Shown here piece by piece: positions 12,809 through 23,466 of a DNA stretch of 64,000 bases. Source of the DNA: Geofilum rubicundum JCM 15548 (GTDB lineage: Bacteria; Bacteroidota; Bacteroidia; Bacteroidales; Marinilabiliaceae). The notes beneath the pieces were generated by a model that was not told where the DNA came from, made no database searches, and saw only the letters and a list, made by a program, of their open reading frames with translations. Position 1 is the first letter of the stretch; the number at the start of each line of letters is the position of its first letter. Made by a program: the position numbers and the translations under genes. The stretch is taken from assembly GCF_000974365.1 (NCBI RefSeq), contig NZ_BAZW01000019.1, positions 1 through 64,000 on the forward strand. The letters run 5' to 3'.

Positions 12809-13813
12809 ATGAAATTTACATGGGCTAGCGTTTTTTGTTTGATGATGGGGCTGCATTCTATATGTGGCCAGGGCAGTGCTGTCAGTGGCCATTTTACAGT
12901 GGCCAAAGATGGTAGCGGGGATTTTACATCCCTTCAGGATGCCATCATGGCGGTTCCCGATTTCCGGAAAAAGGAGACCGTGATTGTTATTCATCCTGGT
13001 GTGTATAAAGAAAAACTGGTATTGCCGGCCTCCAAAACGAAGGTCACTTTTGTGGGAGCTTCGGCAGGAGAAGTGGTCATTACGAATGACGACTATGCCT
13101 CTAAACTGAATCGCTTTGGGGAAGAAATGGGCACCACCGGCTCAACAGGCTTTTTTGTGTTTGGCGATGATTTTACGGCACGGAACATAACATTTGAAAA
13201 TTCTTCGGGTCCGGTCGGGCAGGCCGTTGCCGTTCGTATCAATGGCGACCGGGTGGTGTTTGAGAATTGCCGGTTTTTGGGATTTCAGGACACGCTGTAT
13301 CCGAATGGAAATGAAAGCCGCCAATTTTATAAGGATTGCTATATTGAAGGCACGGTGGATTTTATTTTCGGTTGGAGCACTGTCTGGTTTGAAGCTTGTA
13401 AGATTGTTCCGAAATCTGCCGGGTATATTACAGCTGCATCTACCGAAGCGTCCACGCGCCATGGTTTTGTATTTAATAATTGTCGCATTGAGGGGCAGGC
13501 ACCCAAACATTCGGTTTACCTGGGACGCCCTTGGCGGGATCATGCACAGACTGTTTTTCTGAACTGCTTCATGGATGAATCTATTCAACCTATGGGTTGG
13601 CATAACTGGAATAAGCCACAGGCCGAACAGACGGCTTTTTATGCTGAGTTTGGTAGCTATGGTCCCGGAGCCTCTAAAACAAAGCGCGTCTCCTGGGCCA
13701 AAATGCTGACGGAGAAGGAGGCGGCTGAATACACCATTGAAAATGTATTGGGGGGAGCTGATAACTGGAACCCGTTGGAACGAATGGCTGAGGTAAAAGA
13801 TGAGATCAACTAA
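12809..13813 (+). CDS. CE8 pectin methylesterase
   Basis: Carbohydrate esterase family 8 enzyme of about 334 aa that removes methyl esters from homogalacturonan. The chosen start is ATG 12809 (MKFTWASVF), which gives a clean signal peptide ending near ICGQG; an upstream TTG at 12800 is less likely. CE8 landmarks in order: HPGVYKEKL, QAVAVRI, GFQDTLY with the first catalytic Asp, GTVDFIFG with the nucleophile Asp, and LGRPWR with the substrate-binding Arg. Demethylation would prepare pectin for the PL1 and GH28 enzymes. The gene ends 11 bases before the GH28 gene, so the two are probably cotranscribed. Frame intact. Confidence 0.93.
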   Translation: MKFTWASVFCLMMGLHSICGQGSAVSGHFTVAKDGSGDFTSLQDAIMAVPDFRKKETVIVIHPGVYKEKLVLPASKTKVTFVGASAGEVVITNDDYASKLNRFGEEMGTTGSTGFFVFGDDFTARNITFENSSGPVGQAVAVRINGDRVVFENCRFLGFQDTLYPNGNESRQFYKDCYIEGTVDFIFGWSTVWFEACKIVPKSAGYITAASTEASTRHGFVFNNCRIEGQAPKHSVYLGRPWRDHAQTVFLNCFMDESIQPMGWHNWNKPQAEQTAFYAEFGSYGPGASKTKRVSWAKMLTEKEAAEYTIENVLGGADNWNPLERMAEVKDEIN

Positions 13814-13824
13814 TATTTTAAGAA

Positions 13825-15533
13825 ATGAGAACAAATAAATTATTTTCCGGATTGGCAGGAATCGTTTTTATCGGCTCCTTGTATGTTTCGTGTGAATCTC
13901 CTGAAAAGGCCGCCTATGATAACGCATGGGTTTATGATAACATCGAATTTGATATGCCGGTGGTCACCGAGCCCGGGTTCGCTGCGAATACTGTTAGTTT
14001 GCCGGATGTGGGAGGTGTGGCGGATGGCCGGACGCTGAACACAGAGGCCATTGCCAAAGGCATTGAAATGTTGACAGAAAAAGGGGGCGGCAGGTTGATA
14101 ATTCCTGCTGGTTTATGGATAACCGGCCCCATTGTGCTTAAGAGTAACATCAACCTGCACCTCGAGGATGGTGCTTTGTTGCGCTTCAGTGATGATTTTG
14201 ATTTGTATCCCATTGTTGAGAGCACTTTTGAAGGTGTCATGACCTGGCGCTGCCAATCGCCCATTAGTGGTCGCGATTTGGTCAATGTGGCCATCACAGG
14301 AAAGGGGACCATTGATGGCAACGGACAGGCCTGGCGGCCTGTCAAGCGGTTTAAAATGACGGATAATCAATGGAGAAATCTGTTGAATTCCGGTGGCACG
14401 CTGGTGATGATGGTACTTACTGGTTTCCGACTGAAAGTGCCGCTTTGGGTTATATTAAAGCCGATGGCAATAACCTGCCCCGATTCGATACTTTTGAGGA
14501 ATACGAAGCCATTAAAGACTTTCTTCGTCCCGTAATGATCAGCCTTATTGCCTGTAAAAATGTTTTACTGGATGGCCCTACTTTTCAGAATTCTCCCGCC
14601 TGGAATATCCATCCCCTGCTTTGTGAGGATGTGACCATCCGGAACCTGACTGTTCGCAACCCCTGGTATTCTCAGAATGGGGACGGGCTGGATTTGGAAT
14701 CTTGTAAGAATGTGGTGATATACAATAATAATTTTGATGTGGGGGATGATGCCATTTGTTTTAAGTCGGGCCGCGACCAGGAAGGTCGCGACCGGGGGGT
14801 GCCTACCGAGAACGTCATCGTCAAAAACAATGTGGTTTATCACGGACACGGCGGTTTTGTCGTAGGTAGCGAAATGTCCGGTGGCGTGCGTAATGTACAT
14901 GTGTCTGATTGTACTTTCATGGGTACCAATATTGGTATTCGTTTTAAAAGCACCCGGGGTCGTGGGGGTATCGTGGAAAATATTTATATCTCCGACATCA
15001 ATATGATTGATATTCCCACCGAGCCCATTCGTTTTAATATGTTTTATGGCGGATTTGCCCCAGTGCTCGATGATGGGAAAAGCAGTACGGATTTGATTGA
15101 TACGGAGGCGCCTGCAGTTCCTGTGACCGAAGAAACGCCCATTTTCCGAAACATTAAGGTGAGGAACATCGTGGCCAATGGTTTTGGCAATGCTGCGCTT
15201 TTTATGGGCTTGCCAGAAATGAAACTGGAAAATGTAACGCTGGAAAATGCTGTTTTGAAAGCTCCTAAAGGGTTTACCATGATTGATGTCAACGGAGTGG
15301 AACTAATAAATGTGCAGGTGATTCAGGAGGAGGGACCGGCCTTGACGATCTTTAACAGCAATAATGTGGAATTGTCTGATTTCAAATTTAACAGCGGAAT
15401 GAATCAGCCAGGGGTAGCTGTTTCCGGCGCGACCAGTGGAAATATCAGGTTGAAACAGGACGATTTTAATCATTTAGAAGAAGAACTGTTGTTGGTCGGC
15501 GGTGCCGACGATGCAACGGTCGTTGTTCAATAA
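13825..15533 (+). CDS. GH28 polygalacturonase family protein (one frame break)
   Basis: Glycoside hydrolase family 28, beta-helix, acting on homogalacturonan or rhamnogalacturonan; about 569 aa after repair. A lipobox-like GSLYVSC near residue 24 suggests a lipoprotein. The first frame runs from 13825 to about 14402 and carries GGVADGRTLNTEAIAKGI and ITGKGTIDGNGQAW. The second continues with GTYWFP, then the catalytic regions NGDGLDLES, GDDAICFKSG, HGGFVVGSEMSGG and IRFKSTRGRGG. Reading GG at 14403-14404 as GGG joins them through LGDDGTYWFP, as in homologues. Exo versus endo action cannot be decided, although the pre-catalytic insert resembles exo-type Bacteroidetes GH28. Confidence 0.9.
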
Positions 15534-15551
15534 TTAGGTGTGAAGTGAATT

Positions 15552-15590
15552 GAGTCGGGTCGCTTTTTAAGCACCCGGCTTTATTTTTTG
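15552..15590 (+). terminator. Terminator after GH28
   Basis: The imperfect stem AGTCGGGTCGCTT / AAGCACCCGGCT encloses a short loop and runs into TTATTTTTT. It begins about 20 bases after the GH28 stop codon. Confidence 0.55.
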
Positions 15591-15612
15591 TAGTAATCAT
15601 TCATTAATTAGC

Positions 15613-16374
15613 ATGCAGATGGTACGAATAACGAAGTGGGCCCTACTGAGCGCCATGATGATTTTAGCAGTGACTTGTCAACCAAAAGATGATACAATAA
15701 CGCTGTTTCTGGCCGGTGACTCCACGGTGGCTGATAAACCCTATAAAGAAGGAAACCCGGAAAAAGGTTGGGGACAAGTATTTCCGCTTTATTTTGAGGA
15801 GGGGGTGAAGGTGGAGAACCATGCCGTAAATGGGCGCAGTACCAAAAGCTTTAAGGATCAGGGCCGGTGGGACGCTATGCTGGATCGTGTTTCGCCGGGC
15901 GATTATGTGTTGGTCGAATTTGGCCATAATGATTCAAAAGCGCATGATACCACCCGGTATGCGCCAGCCTATGGCGCCTATACGGAGCATCTTCGCCAGT
16001 TTGTTCTGGATGTGAGGGACAAAAAGGCGACCCCGGTTTTGCTGACGCCTATTGTTCGAAGATTATTCGACGAGCAGGGGAGTTTAGTGGAAACCCATGG
16101 GGATTATCCGGATGCTGTGCGACAGGTGGCCCAGGAAATGGAGGTTATTTTAATCGATTTGCATGCCTCCACCCGTTTGATGGTCGATCAATTTGGGCAG
16201 GAGCGTTCAAAGAAGCTGTTTCTTCATATCGATACCATGGAATACGCTCATCTGCAGAAGCCCATAGAAGATGATACCCATCTTTCGGCTTATGGTGCAT
16301 TTAAAGTGGCCGACATGGTGGTGGAGCAGTTAAAGGAGAATACGCCTGAACTGACGCCCTATTTTAAACCCTGA
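15613..16374 (+). CDS. CE12 rhamnogalacturonan/pectin acetylesterase (SGNH hydrolase)
   Basis: SGNH/GDSL esterase of 253 aa that removes O-acetyl groups from pectin backbones. The lipobox LAVTC puts a lipidated Cys at position 22. Catalytic elements: AGDSTVA (nucleophile Ser37), NGRSTKSF with the oxyanion Gly, FGHND (Asn106), and DDTHLS with Asp220 and His223. HGDYPDAV is characteristic of CE12. A second CE12 domain is fused to GH28 at 26105. It lies between the GH28 gene and the SusC gene, and a terminator-like hairpin precedes it. Frame intact. Confidence 0.92.
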   Translation: MQMVRITKWALLSAMMILAVTCQPKDDTITLFLAGDSTVADKPYKEGNPEKGWGQVFPLYFEEGVKVENHAVNGRSTKSFKDQGRWDAMLDRVSPGDYVLVEFGHNDSKAHDTTRYAPAYGAYTEHLRQFVLDVRDKKATPVLLTPIVRRLFDEQGSLVETHGDYPDAVRQVAQEMEVILIDLHASTRLMVDQFGQERSKKLFLHIDTMEYAHLQKPIEDDTHLSAYGAFKVADMVVEQLKENTPELTPYFKP

Positions 16375-16762
16375 AAGTGGGTGTTTGTCTGATGCTCTTT
16401 CTGATCCGGCCAATGTCTCCCTGATTTTTGCATTTGTTGGCTTTAAAAAGGTCTTATTTGCTAAAGTGATGCTTGAATAAGAAATTGGCTTAATTCTGTA
16501 AGTTATTGATAATTAAGGTTTAGATAATTAGTGCCACCTGTTTAAAGTCAATTTGTACACCCTTTTTAGACATTTTTTCTTACAATCAGACCAATTAGTC
16601 TGTTTAAATTGCCATAAAAATGTTAACAGTCTTTAATGCTGATTTGAATGAAGAACAAAAAATGAGAAGCATGGGAAAACGATTAGAAAGGACTTTCAAG
16701 AGGTCTTTGTTAAAAGGTAGTAATGTGTTAACTAGATAATTACTAAGTAATCAATTTAAATT
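16375..16762 (+). other. 388-base gap before SusC: no gene found
   Basis: AT-rich leader region without a convincing ORF. A short inverted repeat AGAC-caatta-GTCT lies near 16588-16602. No exact TAnnTTTG promoter element was found. It probably holds the promoter and 5' leader of the SusC/SusD genes; a small RNA or leader regulator cannot be excluded by eye. Confidence 0.5.
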
Positions 16763-19700
16763 ATGAGAAAAAGAGAGATTTTTCGAATGTTATTTATCGT
16801 GGGCATATGGCTTTTGGCCTGTTAGCATACGCTCAGGAGAGATTAGTTACCGGAAACGTGGTGGATACCGAAGGTGAGCCGCTGCCCGGGGTTAATATTA
16901 TTATTAAAGGAACCTCTACTGGTACTGTCACTGATTTTGACGGTAATTTTCAATTGCAGGTGCCGGATGCGCCATCAGCTGTTTTACTGCTTCGCTTCAT
17001 CGGTTTTGAAGAACGTGAGATTGCGGTGGAAGGACGAACGTCCATTACCGCTGTTTTAACCCCTAGCTCTATCGGACTGGATGAGGTCGTAGCGATTGGT
17101 TATGGTACCGTTAAAAAGCGGGACATAACGGGTTCTGTGGCCTCTGTCAGTGGAGATGCCTTACAGGCCATTCCGGTTGCCAGTGCCACCGAAGCCATCA
17201 CCGGTAAACTGGCCGGTGTGCAGATTTCTGCCACTGAAGGTTCTCCGGATGCGGAAATTAAAATCCGGGTTCGCGGTGGCGGCTCCATTACAGGCGATAA
17301 CACCCCTCTGCTTATTGTAGATGGTTTTCCGGTGGAGAGTATCAACGACATTGCCCCAAGCGACATTGAATCCATCGATGTTTTGAAAGATGCTTCATCA
17401 ACGGCCATTTATGGTTCCCGCGGAGCCAATGGCGTTATCATTGTAACCACTAAACGTGGCACTGCCGGGAAAATTACGGTGAACTATAATGCTTATGCTG
17501 CCTGGAAGGAATTGGCTAATAAGCTGGATGTTTTGACACCTTATGATTATGCAAAGTTTCAATATGAAAGGGCTATGTTAGCCAACAGACCGGAACATTA
17601 CACCAATTTCTTTGGAAATTATCAGGATATGGATCTTTACAGAGAGGTGGAGGCCAACGATTGGCAAGATCAGGTTTTTGGCAGAACCGGCTTTACCTTT
17701 AATCATAACATCAGCATCAATGGCGGTAGCGATAAAACCAATTATGCCTTTAGCTACAGTCATATTGATGACAAGGCCATTATGCAAATGTCCAGTTTTA
17801 AGCGGGACAATTTAATGCTGAAGATGAGTAATAAGGCGCATGAGAAAGTCACGCTTGACTTTTCTATCCGTTATTCAAACACGGAAATTGAAGGAGGCGG
17901 GGCGAATGAGCAAAATGAAGTATCTTCTGCCGACTCGCGTTTAAAGTATGCGATGATTTATCCTCCCTTTCCAGTTAATGGGTTGACGGATTCCGGTGAA
18001 ACGGATCCGGACTTTAACTTGTATCATCCTGTGGAGGCTTTGAAAGACAATGATCGTTTTCAAACACGTGAAAGTTATAACATGAACGCCAGTGCCAACT
18101 GGGAAGTGTTAGACAACCTCAATCTGAAAACGGAAGTGGGTATGGACAACTATGCTTATAAGGATGAGCGGTTTTACGGACTATCGACTTATTATGTGGA
18201 TGACCGGCCTTCTGCTGAATACAGTGGCATGCCTGCCATTATATTCACGAAAAGAAACCGTGATGCATTTCGTAATACCAATACCATCAACTATGATTTC
18301 CAAAATCTGATATCCAGTGATCATAGCTTTAATGTTTTGGCCGGACAGGAATATATCGTTAAGGAAGAACAATCGCATACCACTACAGTGCATGGGTTGC
18401 CGGATTCATTTACTTTGAAAGAGGCTTCGGCTTTGTCGGCTCAGGGAGCAGCTCATTCCATAGAGAATTATTTTAGTCCGGATGATGTGTTGCTTTCCTA
18501 TTTTGGACGGGCCAATTATGCCTATGCCGATAAGTATTTGTTGAGTGCGACATTTAGGGCGGATGGATCGTCTAAATTTGCGGACGGTAACAAATGGGGT
18601 TATTTCCCATCTGCAGCAGCTGCCTGGCGCCTGACTTCCGAGCCTTTTATGGCTGGCACCAGTAACTGGCTGGATGATTTAAAGCTTCGATTCAGTTATG
18701 GTACAGCAGGAAATAACAACATTCCTTCCGGTCAGATGATTCAGACGCTTGAGGTGCGCACAACCAATTATGTGAATGGTTTTGACAGTTACTGGGCCGG
18801 ATCAAAGACGATGGCCAACCCTGAATTGAAATGGGAAACTACTGTTACCCGAAATATTGGTTTGGATTATACCTTACTTTGGGGACGTTTGAATGGTTCG
18901 TTGGAAGCCTATATTAACAATACCAAAGATCTTTTGATTCAGTTTCCAACCCCGGGTACAGGTTATGATAATCAGTACCGAAATATGGGAGAAACCCAGA
19001 ACAAGGGTCTTGAATTTTCTGTGAATTGGGTGGCCATCGATCAACCTGACTTTGGGTTAACCTTTGGTGGTAACATTGGCTTTAATCAGAACGAGATTAT
19101 TTCTTTAGGTCTGATGGAAAATTTTACCCAGGATTCAGGATGGGCCTCTACTGAGGTTGGCGCTGACTTCATGGTGGCTGAAGGTGGTTCTGTGGGTACC
19201 ATGTATGGCTACAGAAATGCTGGAAGATATGAGGTTGATGATTTTCAGGGCTATGTGGATGGCGCCTGGGTGTTGGCAGAGGGTGTGACAGATAGTTCGC
19301 CTGTTGTTGGTGCTTTGCGTCCCGGTACCATGAAGTTGATGGATGAAACCGGTGATGACCTGGTGGATGTAGACGACCGGGTTGAAATTGGGGATGCCAA
19401 TCCTTTGCACACTGGAGGATTGACCATTAATTCTCGTTTTTACGGATTTGATTTATCGGCCTCTTTCAACTGGAGTTATGGTAATGATATTTATAATGCC
19501 AACAAGGTTGAATATACCTCAACCAGTAAGTACCATTCGCGCAATATGCTGACCATGATGGAAGATGGCGAGCGCTGGACCAACCTTAAAGAAGATGGAA
19601 CCATTAGTAATGATCCGGCGGAATTGGCTGCGATGAATACCAACACTTCTATGTGGTCGCCTTACATGCAGCGATTTGTGTTTTCTGACTGGGCGGTTGA

Positions 19701-19950
19701 AGACGGCTCTTTCTTAAGGTTGAACACTTTGACTTTGGGTTATACCTTACCTAAGAATCTGGTTTCCATGGCCGGCATCAGCAACCTGAGATTATATGCC
19801 AGTAGTTATAACGTGTTTACATGGACGAACTATACCGGATTTGATCCGGAGGTATCCACCCGTCGCAAAACGGCTTTAACTCCGGGTGTTGATTATTCGG
19901 CTTACCCCAAGAGCAGGTCTATTGTTGTTGGTTTAAATTTGACATTCTAA
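16763..19950 (+). CDS. susC: SusC/RagA-family TonB-dependent outer-membrane transporter (one frame break)
   Basis: TonB-dependent porin that imports oligosaccharides together with the SusD lid; about 1062 aa. The start is ATG 16763 (MRKREIFRMLFIVG). Reading GG at 16809-16810 as GGG joins the signal peptide to AFGLLAYAQERLVTG. Then come the N-terminal carboxypeptidase-like sandwich (EGEPLPGVNIIIKGT, about 30-110), the SusC signature VAIGYGTVKKRDITGS, the plug (IYGSRGANGVIIVTTK) and a 22-strand barrel ending in VVGLNLTF, a typical terminal strand with final Phe. SusD follows 43 bases downstream. The gene neighbourhood suggests pectin-derived oligogalacturonides as substrate; sequence alone does not prove this. 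Confidence 0.93.
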
Positions 19951-19993
19951 GCAACGTGAATAGTCAGGACAAAAATCATTAAATTTTATAAGC

Positions 19994-21789
19994 ATGAAAA
20001 TGAAAAGTTTATTATATAAAACCCTGATAGCATTATTTCTCGGTGGGGTAATAATGTCGTGTGAAGATACGCTCGTGGTAGAATCCCAATCTTCACTGGA
20101 TGAATCTGTGATTTTTTCAAATCCCAGTCTGGCGGAAGGTGCCGTAGCGGTATTATTCACTCCTTTGGAGAGACCAATTCATACAGGGGGCGGTTCATTC
20201 TTTACTATGGAATGAACACCGATACAGAAGTGACCCATTCTTTGAAAGACGTGGATGGTGACAAAGCGCGTTTGTCCAATTACAATACCAACGTCAACAA
20301 TGGTCAGATGAATTCAGACAATAATGCCTGGGCCAAGTTTTACGAAGGGATTGAAAGGGCCAATGTAGCCATTCGGGGATTACGGGCTTATGGCGATGTG
20401 GAAAATGACCCGTTTATGGCCCAATTGCTTGGAGAGGTGTTGACCCTTCGTGCGGTTGTTTATAACGACTTGCTTCGTGCCTGGGGGGATGTGCCTGCAC
20501 GTTTTGAACCTGTAAGTGCGGAGTCTGTTTATTTACCAAGAGCTGACCGGGATATTATTTATAAGCAACTTCTGGCTGATCTGGAGGAGGCTGCTGACCT
20601 GGTGGCCTGGCCCAATGGCTCCCCAACAACTTCTTCTTCCGAACGGATTAATAAGGCTTTTGTCAAAGGTTTGAGAGCCCGACTGGCTTTAGCGGCAGGC
20701 GGATATGGGCAAAGGCCGGATGGAATCCGGAAAAGCACAGATCCTGATTTGTCAACAGAAAAGATGTATGCCATTGCCAAGCAGGAGTGCATGGATATTA
20801 TTGAAAGTGGCAGCGCTGAATTGGAGACTTTCGAAGGGGTTTTTCGCTCTTTCCACCGGGAAACTTTTGAAGCTGGAAAAGAGATCCTATGGGAAATACC
20901 TTTTGATGCAGGTCGTGGCCGGGTGATTTTTGATTTGGGTGTTCGACACACCACCACCGATAAATATACCGGACAGAACCGTGGAGGAAATAATGGACCA
21001 AATCCGGCTATTTATTATGAATATGAGGAAGGGGATGTGCGTCGTGATGTTTCTGTTGTTCCTTATGAGTGGACCAACGGCGTGCAGGTACCATCCAACC
21101 TGAATCGACTCTATTTTGGAAAATACCGTTACGAATGGTTGTTTGAGGAGGCTGGCCGACGGGTTGAGGCGCCAAATGACGATGGCTTGAATTTTATTTA
21201 TATGCGCTACTCGGATGTCCTTTTGATGGCTGCTGAGGCGATCAATGAATTGGATGGACCTGCTGCTGCGGCCCCTTACCTCAGAGAAGTACGTGAACGT
21301 GCCTTCCCCGATCATCCGGAAAAGGTGGAGGCTTTAATGAATGAAGCAACAGCTAGTAAAGCCGCTTTCTTTGATGCCATTGTGGATGAGCGGGCCTTGG
21401 AATTTGTTGGCGAAAAGCTAAGAAAAGCAGATCTGATTCGATGGAATTTATTGGGTTCAAAGCTGGCTGAATCTGCTGAAAAGTTGGAGCAATTAGAGCT
21501 ACGTCAGGGAAAATATGCCGATTTGCCTGCAAAGATTTACTTTAGGACGGCAGAGGATGGTGAAACGGTTGAAATTTATGGTTTGAACTTTGGTGACACA
21601 GATGCTGAAGGTGCTGCTTTGGGTTATCCTGAAGAGAAGACCTGGAAGATGGAAGGTGAAGGAGATTTGGTTACTTATTGGAATGCTCTTTATCGGGGAG
21701 ATCCTGACAATCAACAATACTGGCCCATTTGGCAGGTGTTCCTGGACGCCAGTAACGGTATGTTGTCCAATGATGGATATGGTTACTAA
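19994..21789 (+). CDS. susD: SusD/RagB-family surface glycan-binding lipoprotein (one frame break)
   Basis: Outer-membrane lipoprotein forming the lid of the SusC porin; about 598 aa. Signal and lipobox GGVIMSC put the lipidated Cys near residue 23. The first frame ends at 20215 in an unrelated tail. Reading GG at 20149-20150 as GGG restores the family stretch SYRGRFILYYGMNTDTE and joins the second frame, which carries tetratricopeptide-like helices (LTLRAVVYNDLLRAWGDVP) and the late SusD motif YMRYSDVLLMAAEAINEL. The long C-terminal region (ERALEFVGEKLRKADLIRW) is standard for the family. It lies between SusC and a further surface lipoprotein. Confidence 0.93.
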
Positions 21790-21818
21790 AACTAATGAGA
21801 CAAAAAAAATATTGACAT

Positions 21819-23396
21819 ATGAACAAATTATTTAAGTATTCAGCGTTGTTGTTCGGTCTTGTAGGATTGATTGGATTCAGTGCGTGTTCTGATGATATTG
21901 ATCCAGAATTAACTGAACTAGAGGTAAGTCGCCTGTTTTCTCCCACGGATTTGGAAGTTCGAATTATTAATCAGACATCTGTCAGGTTGACCTGGGATCC
22001 GGTGAGAAAAGCAAGTAGCTACACGGTAGAGTTTTTTGAGAACGGTGTTGAGGACTTTTCAGGAACGCCTGTTAAGTCGGAGACGGGTTTAACCATGGCC
22101 GACCTGCCTTATCTGGAGCCTGGCTTCAGAGGAGAAACGGAATATTCTGTCAGGGTAAAGGCAGATGGAGAAGGTATTGCTGAGTCCAAATGGATGAGTA
22201 CTTCTTTTATGACCGGAACTGAGCAGATTTTTATGCCAGTAGATCCGGATGAGTTAACGCATAACTCTGTGGTTCTTCGCTGGCCGGCAGGACAAACTGC
22301 TACCACCATTACTTTGACACCCGGTGATATGGTGCACAATGTGACGGCTGATGAAATTGCCGCTGGTGCCGCCGAAATTACGGGGTTGACCAGTGAAACA
22401 GATTATACAGCTGTAATGAAAAATGGTACGGATACCCGCGGTACCATAAGCTTCAGAACGCTTATCGATTTAGATGGAGCTACCCAGGTATTCCCCGAAG
22501 ATGACCTGTTGGCCTTGATTGAGGCAGCTGAAGAGGGAGCTGGTTTTGCTTTGATGCCCGGAGAATATGTATTTGAAGGAAATGTATCTATTACCAAAAC
22601 TGTTTCTATCAAAGGCGTTTATCCGACTGACAAGCCCATTTTACGTAATGTGAATTTCCGGATGAGTCAAAATGCCGGTCTGGAATTACGTAATCTTGTC
22701 ATAGATGGACGAATTGATGAAGTGAGTGTGAATGCGGATCAAACCATCGTCTATGATGAAGCATTAGAAACGGCCTATGGCGATGTGGTTATTGATGGTT
22801 GCGAAATCACCAACTATACAAAGGGTGTTTTCTATGCCAGCAATGCCGTATTGATTGAGTCTGTATCTATTACCAATACCATCTATTCAAATATTGAATG
22901 TAGTGGTGGTGACTTTATCGATTTTAGAGGTGGCATGACCAAGCGTTTGGATTTCATTAACAATACGGTTTATAACAGTGCGGCCGACAGGGACCTTATC
23001 CGTATGGATTCAGGTGGTTCTACCAATTTCCCCGGTAACAGTTGTGTGGTTAATTTTGAGAACAATACACTGCATAATGTTATCAACAAGGAGGGAACTA
23101 CCAGAAGAATCATGTATGTTCGTCATGGCGATCATATGATTTATGTCAAAAAGAACCTGTTCAGCAATGTGTTGGCCAATTATTCCCGCCAGTCGGAGAC
23201 CAATATCGTTGAGTATTCTGTTAATAACTACCATAATTCGCCCAATTTAATGGATGCCGGTTTTTCATCTTTTGATAACACGACTTCCTACAGGACGGAT
23301 GATCCCGGTTTTGTGGACCCTGAAAATGGGGATTTCACGGTTACCAATGAGGATATTAATTTTTACGAAATTGGTGACCCGCGCTGGTTGCAATAA
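21819..23396 (+). CDS. Surface lipoprotein with FN3-like and DUF4957/DUF5123-type beta-helix domains
   Basis: Predicted outer-surface glycan-binding lipoprotein of 525 aa in the SusE/SusF position. Lipobox GFSACSDD puts the Cys at 23. A fibronectin type III-like domain (about 45-135, VRLTWDPVRKASSYTVEF) and a second Ig/FN3-like domain (about 140-225) come first. A parallel beta-helix follows, with the arrangement seen in DUF4957 then DUF5123 proteins of pectin loci (LRNLVIDGR, IDFRGG, CVVNFENNTLHNV, DPGFVDPENGDFTV). No catalytic motif is recognised, so binding of pectin or oligogalacturonide is the likely role, though beta-helices can also be lyases. The hairpin after it may separate sus genes from enzyme genes in the transcript. 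Confidence 0.8.
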   Translation: MNKLFKYSALLFGLVGLIGFSACSDDIDPELTELEVSRLFSPTDLEVRIINQTSVRLTWDPVRKASSYTVEFFENGVEDFSGTPVKSETGLTMADLPYLEPGFRGETEYSVRVKADGEGIAESKWMSTSFMTGTEQIFMPVDPDELTHNSVVLRWPAGQTATTITLTPGDMVHNVTADEIAAGAAEITGLTSETDYTAVMKNGTDTRGTISFRTLIDLDGATQVFPEDDLLALIEAAEEGAGFALMPGEYVFEGNVSITKTVSIKGVYPTDKPILRNVNFRMSQNAGLELRNLVIDGRIDEVSVNADQTIVYDEALETAYGDVVIDGCEITNYTKGVFYASNAVLIESVSITNTIYSNIECSGGDFIDFRGGMTKRLDFINNTVYNSAADRDLIRMDSGGSTNFPGNSCVVNFENNTLHNVINKEGTTRRIMYVRHGDHMIYVKKNLFSNVLANYSRQSETNIVEYSVNNYHNSPNLMDAGFSSFDNTTSYRTDDPGFVDPENGDFTVTNEDINFYEIGDPRWLQ

Positions 23397-23414
23397 TAGT
23401 TTAGTGGTTTTTAT

Positions 23415-23435
23415 GGGGCAGCCTCAGGCTGCCCC
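23415..23435 (+). promoter_or_regulatory. Strong hairpin between the sus genes and GH105
   Basis: GGGGCAGCC (23415-23423), loop TCA, GGCTGCCCC (23427-23435): a perfect GC-rich 9-bp stem without a T-tract. It may stop exonucleases at the 3' end of the sus messenger or act as a weak attenuator before the enzyme genes. Confidence 0.5.
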
Positions 23436-23466
23436 TATTGATCATTCCCTAACAAATATTTATCCT

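Noticed and set aside
23254-23466. N-terminal extension of the GH105 frame
   Set aside because: It overlaps the preceding gene in another frame; ATG 23467 starts a clean lipoprotein signal.
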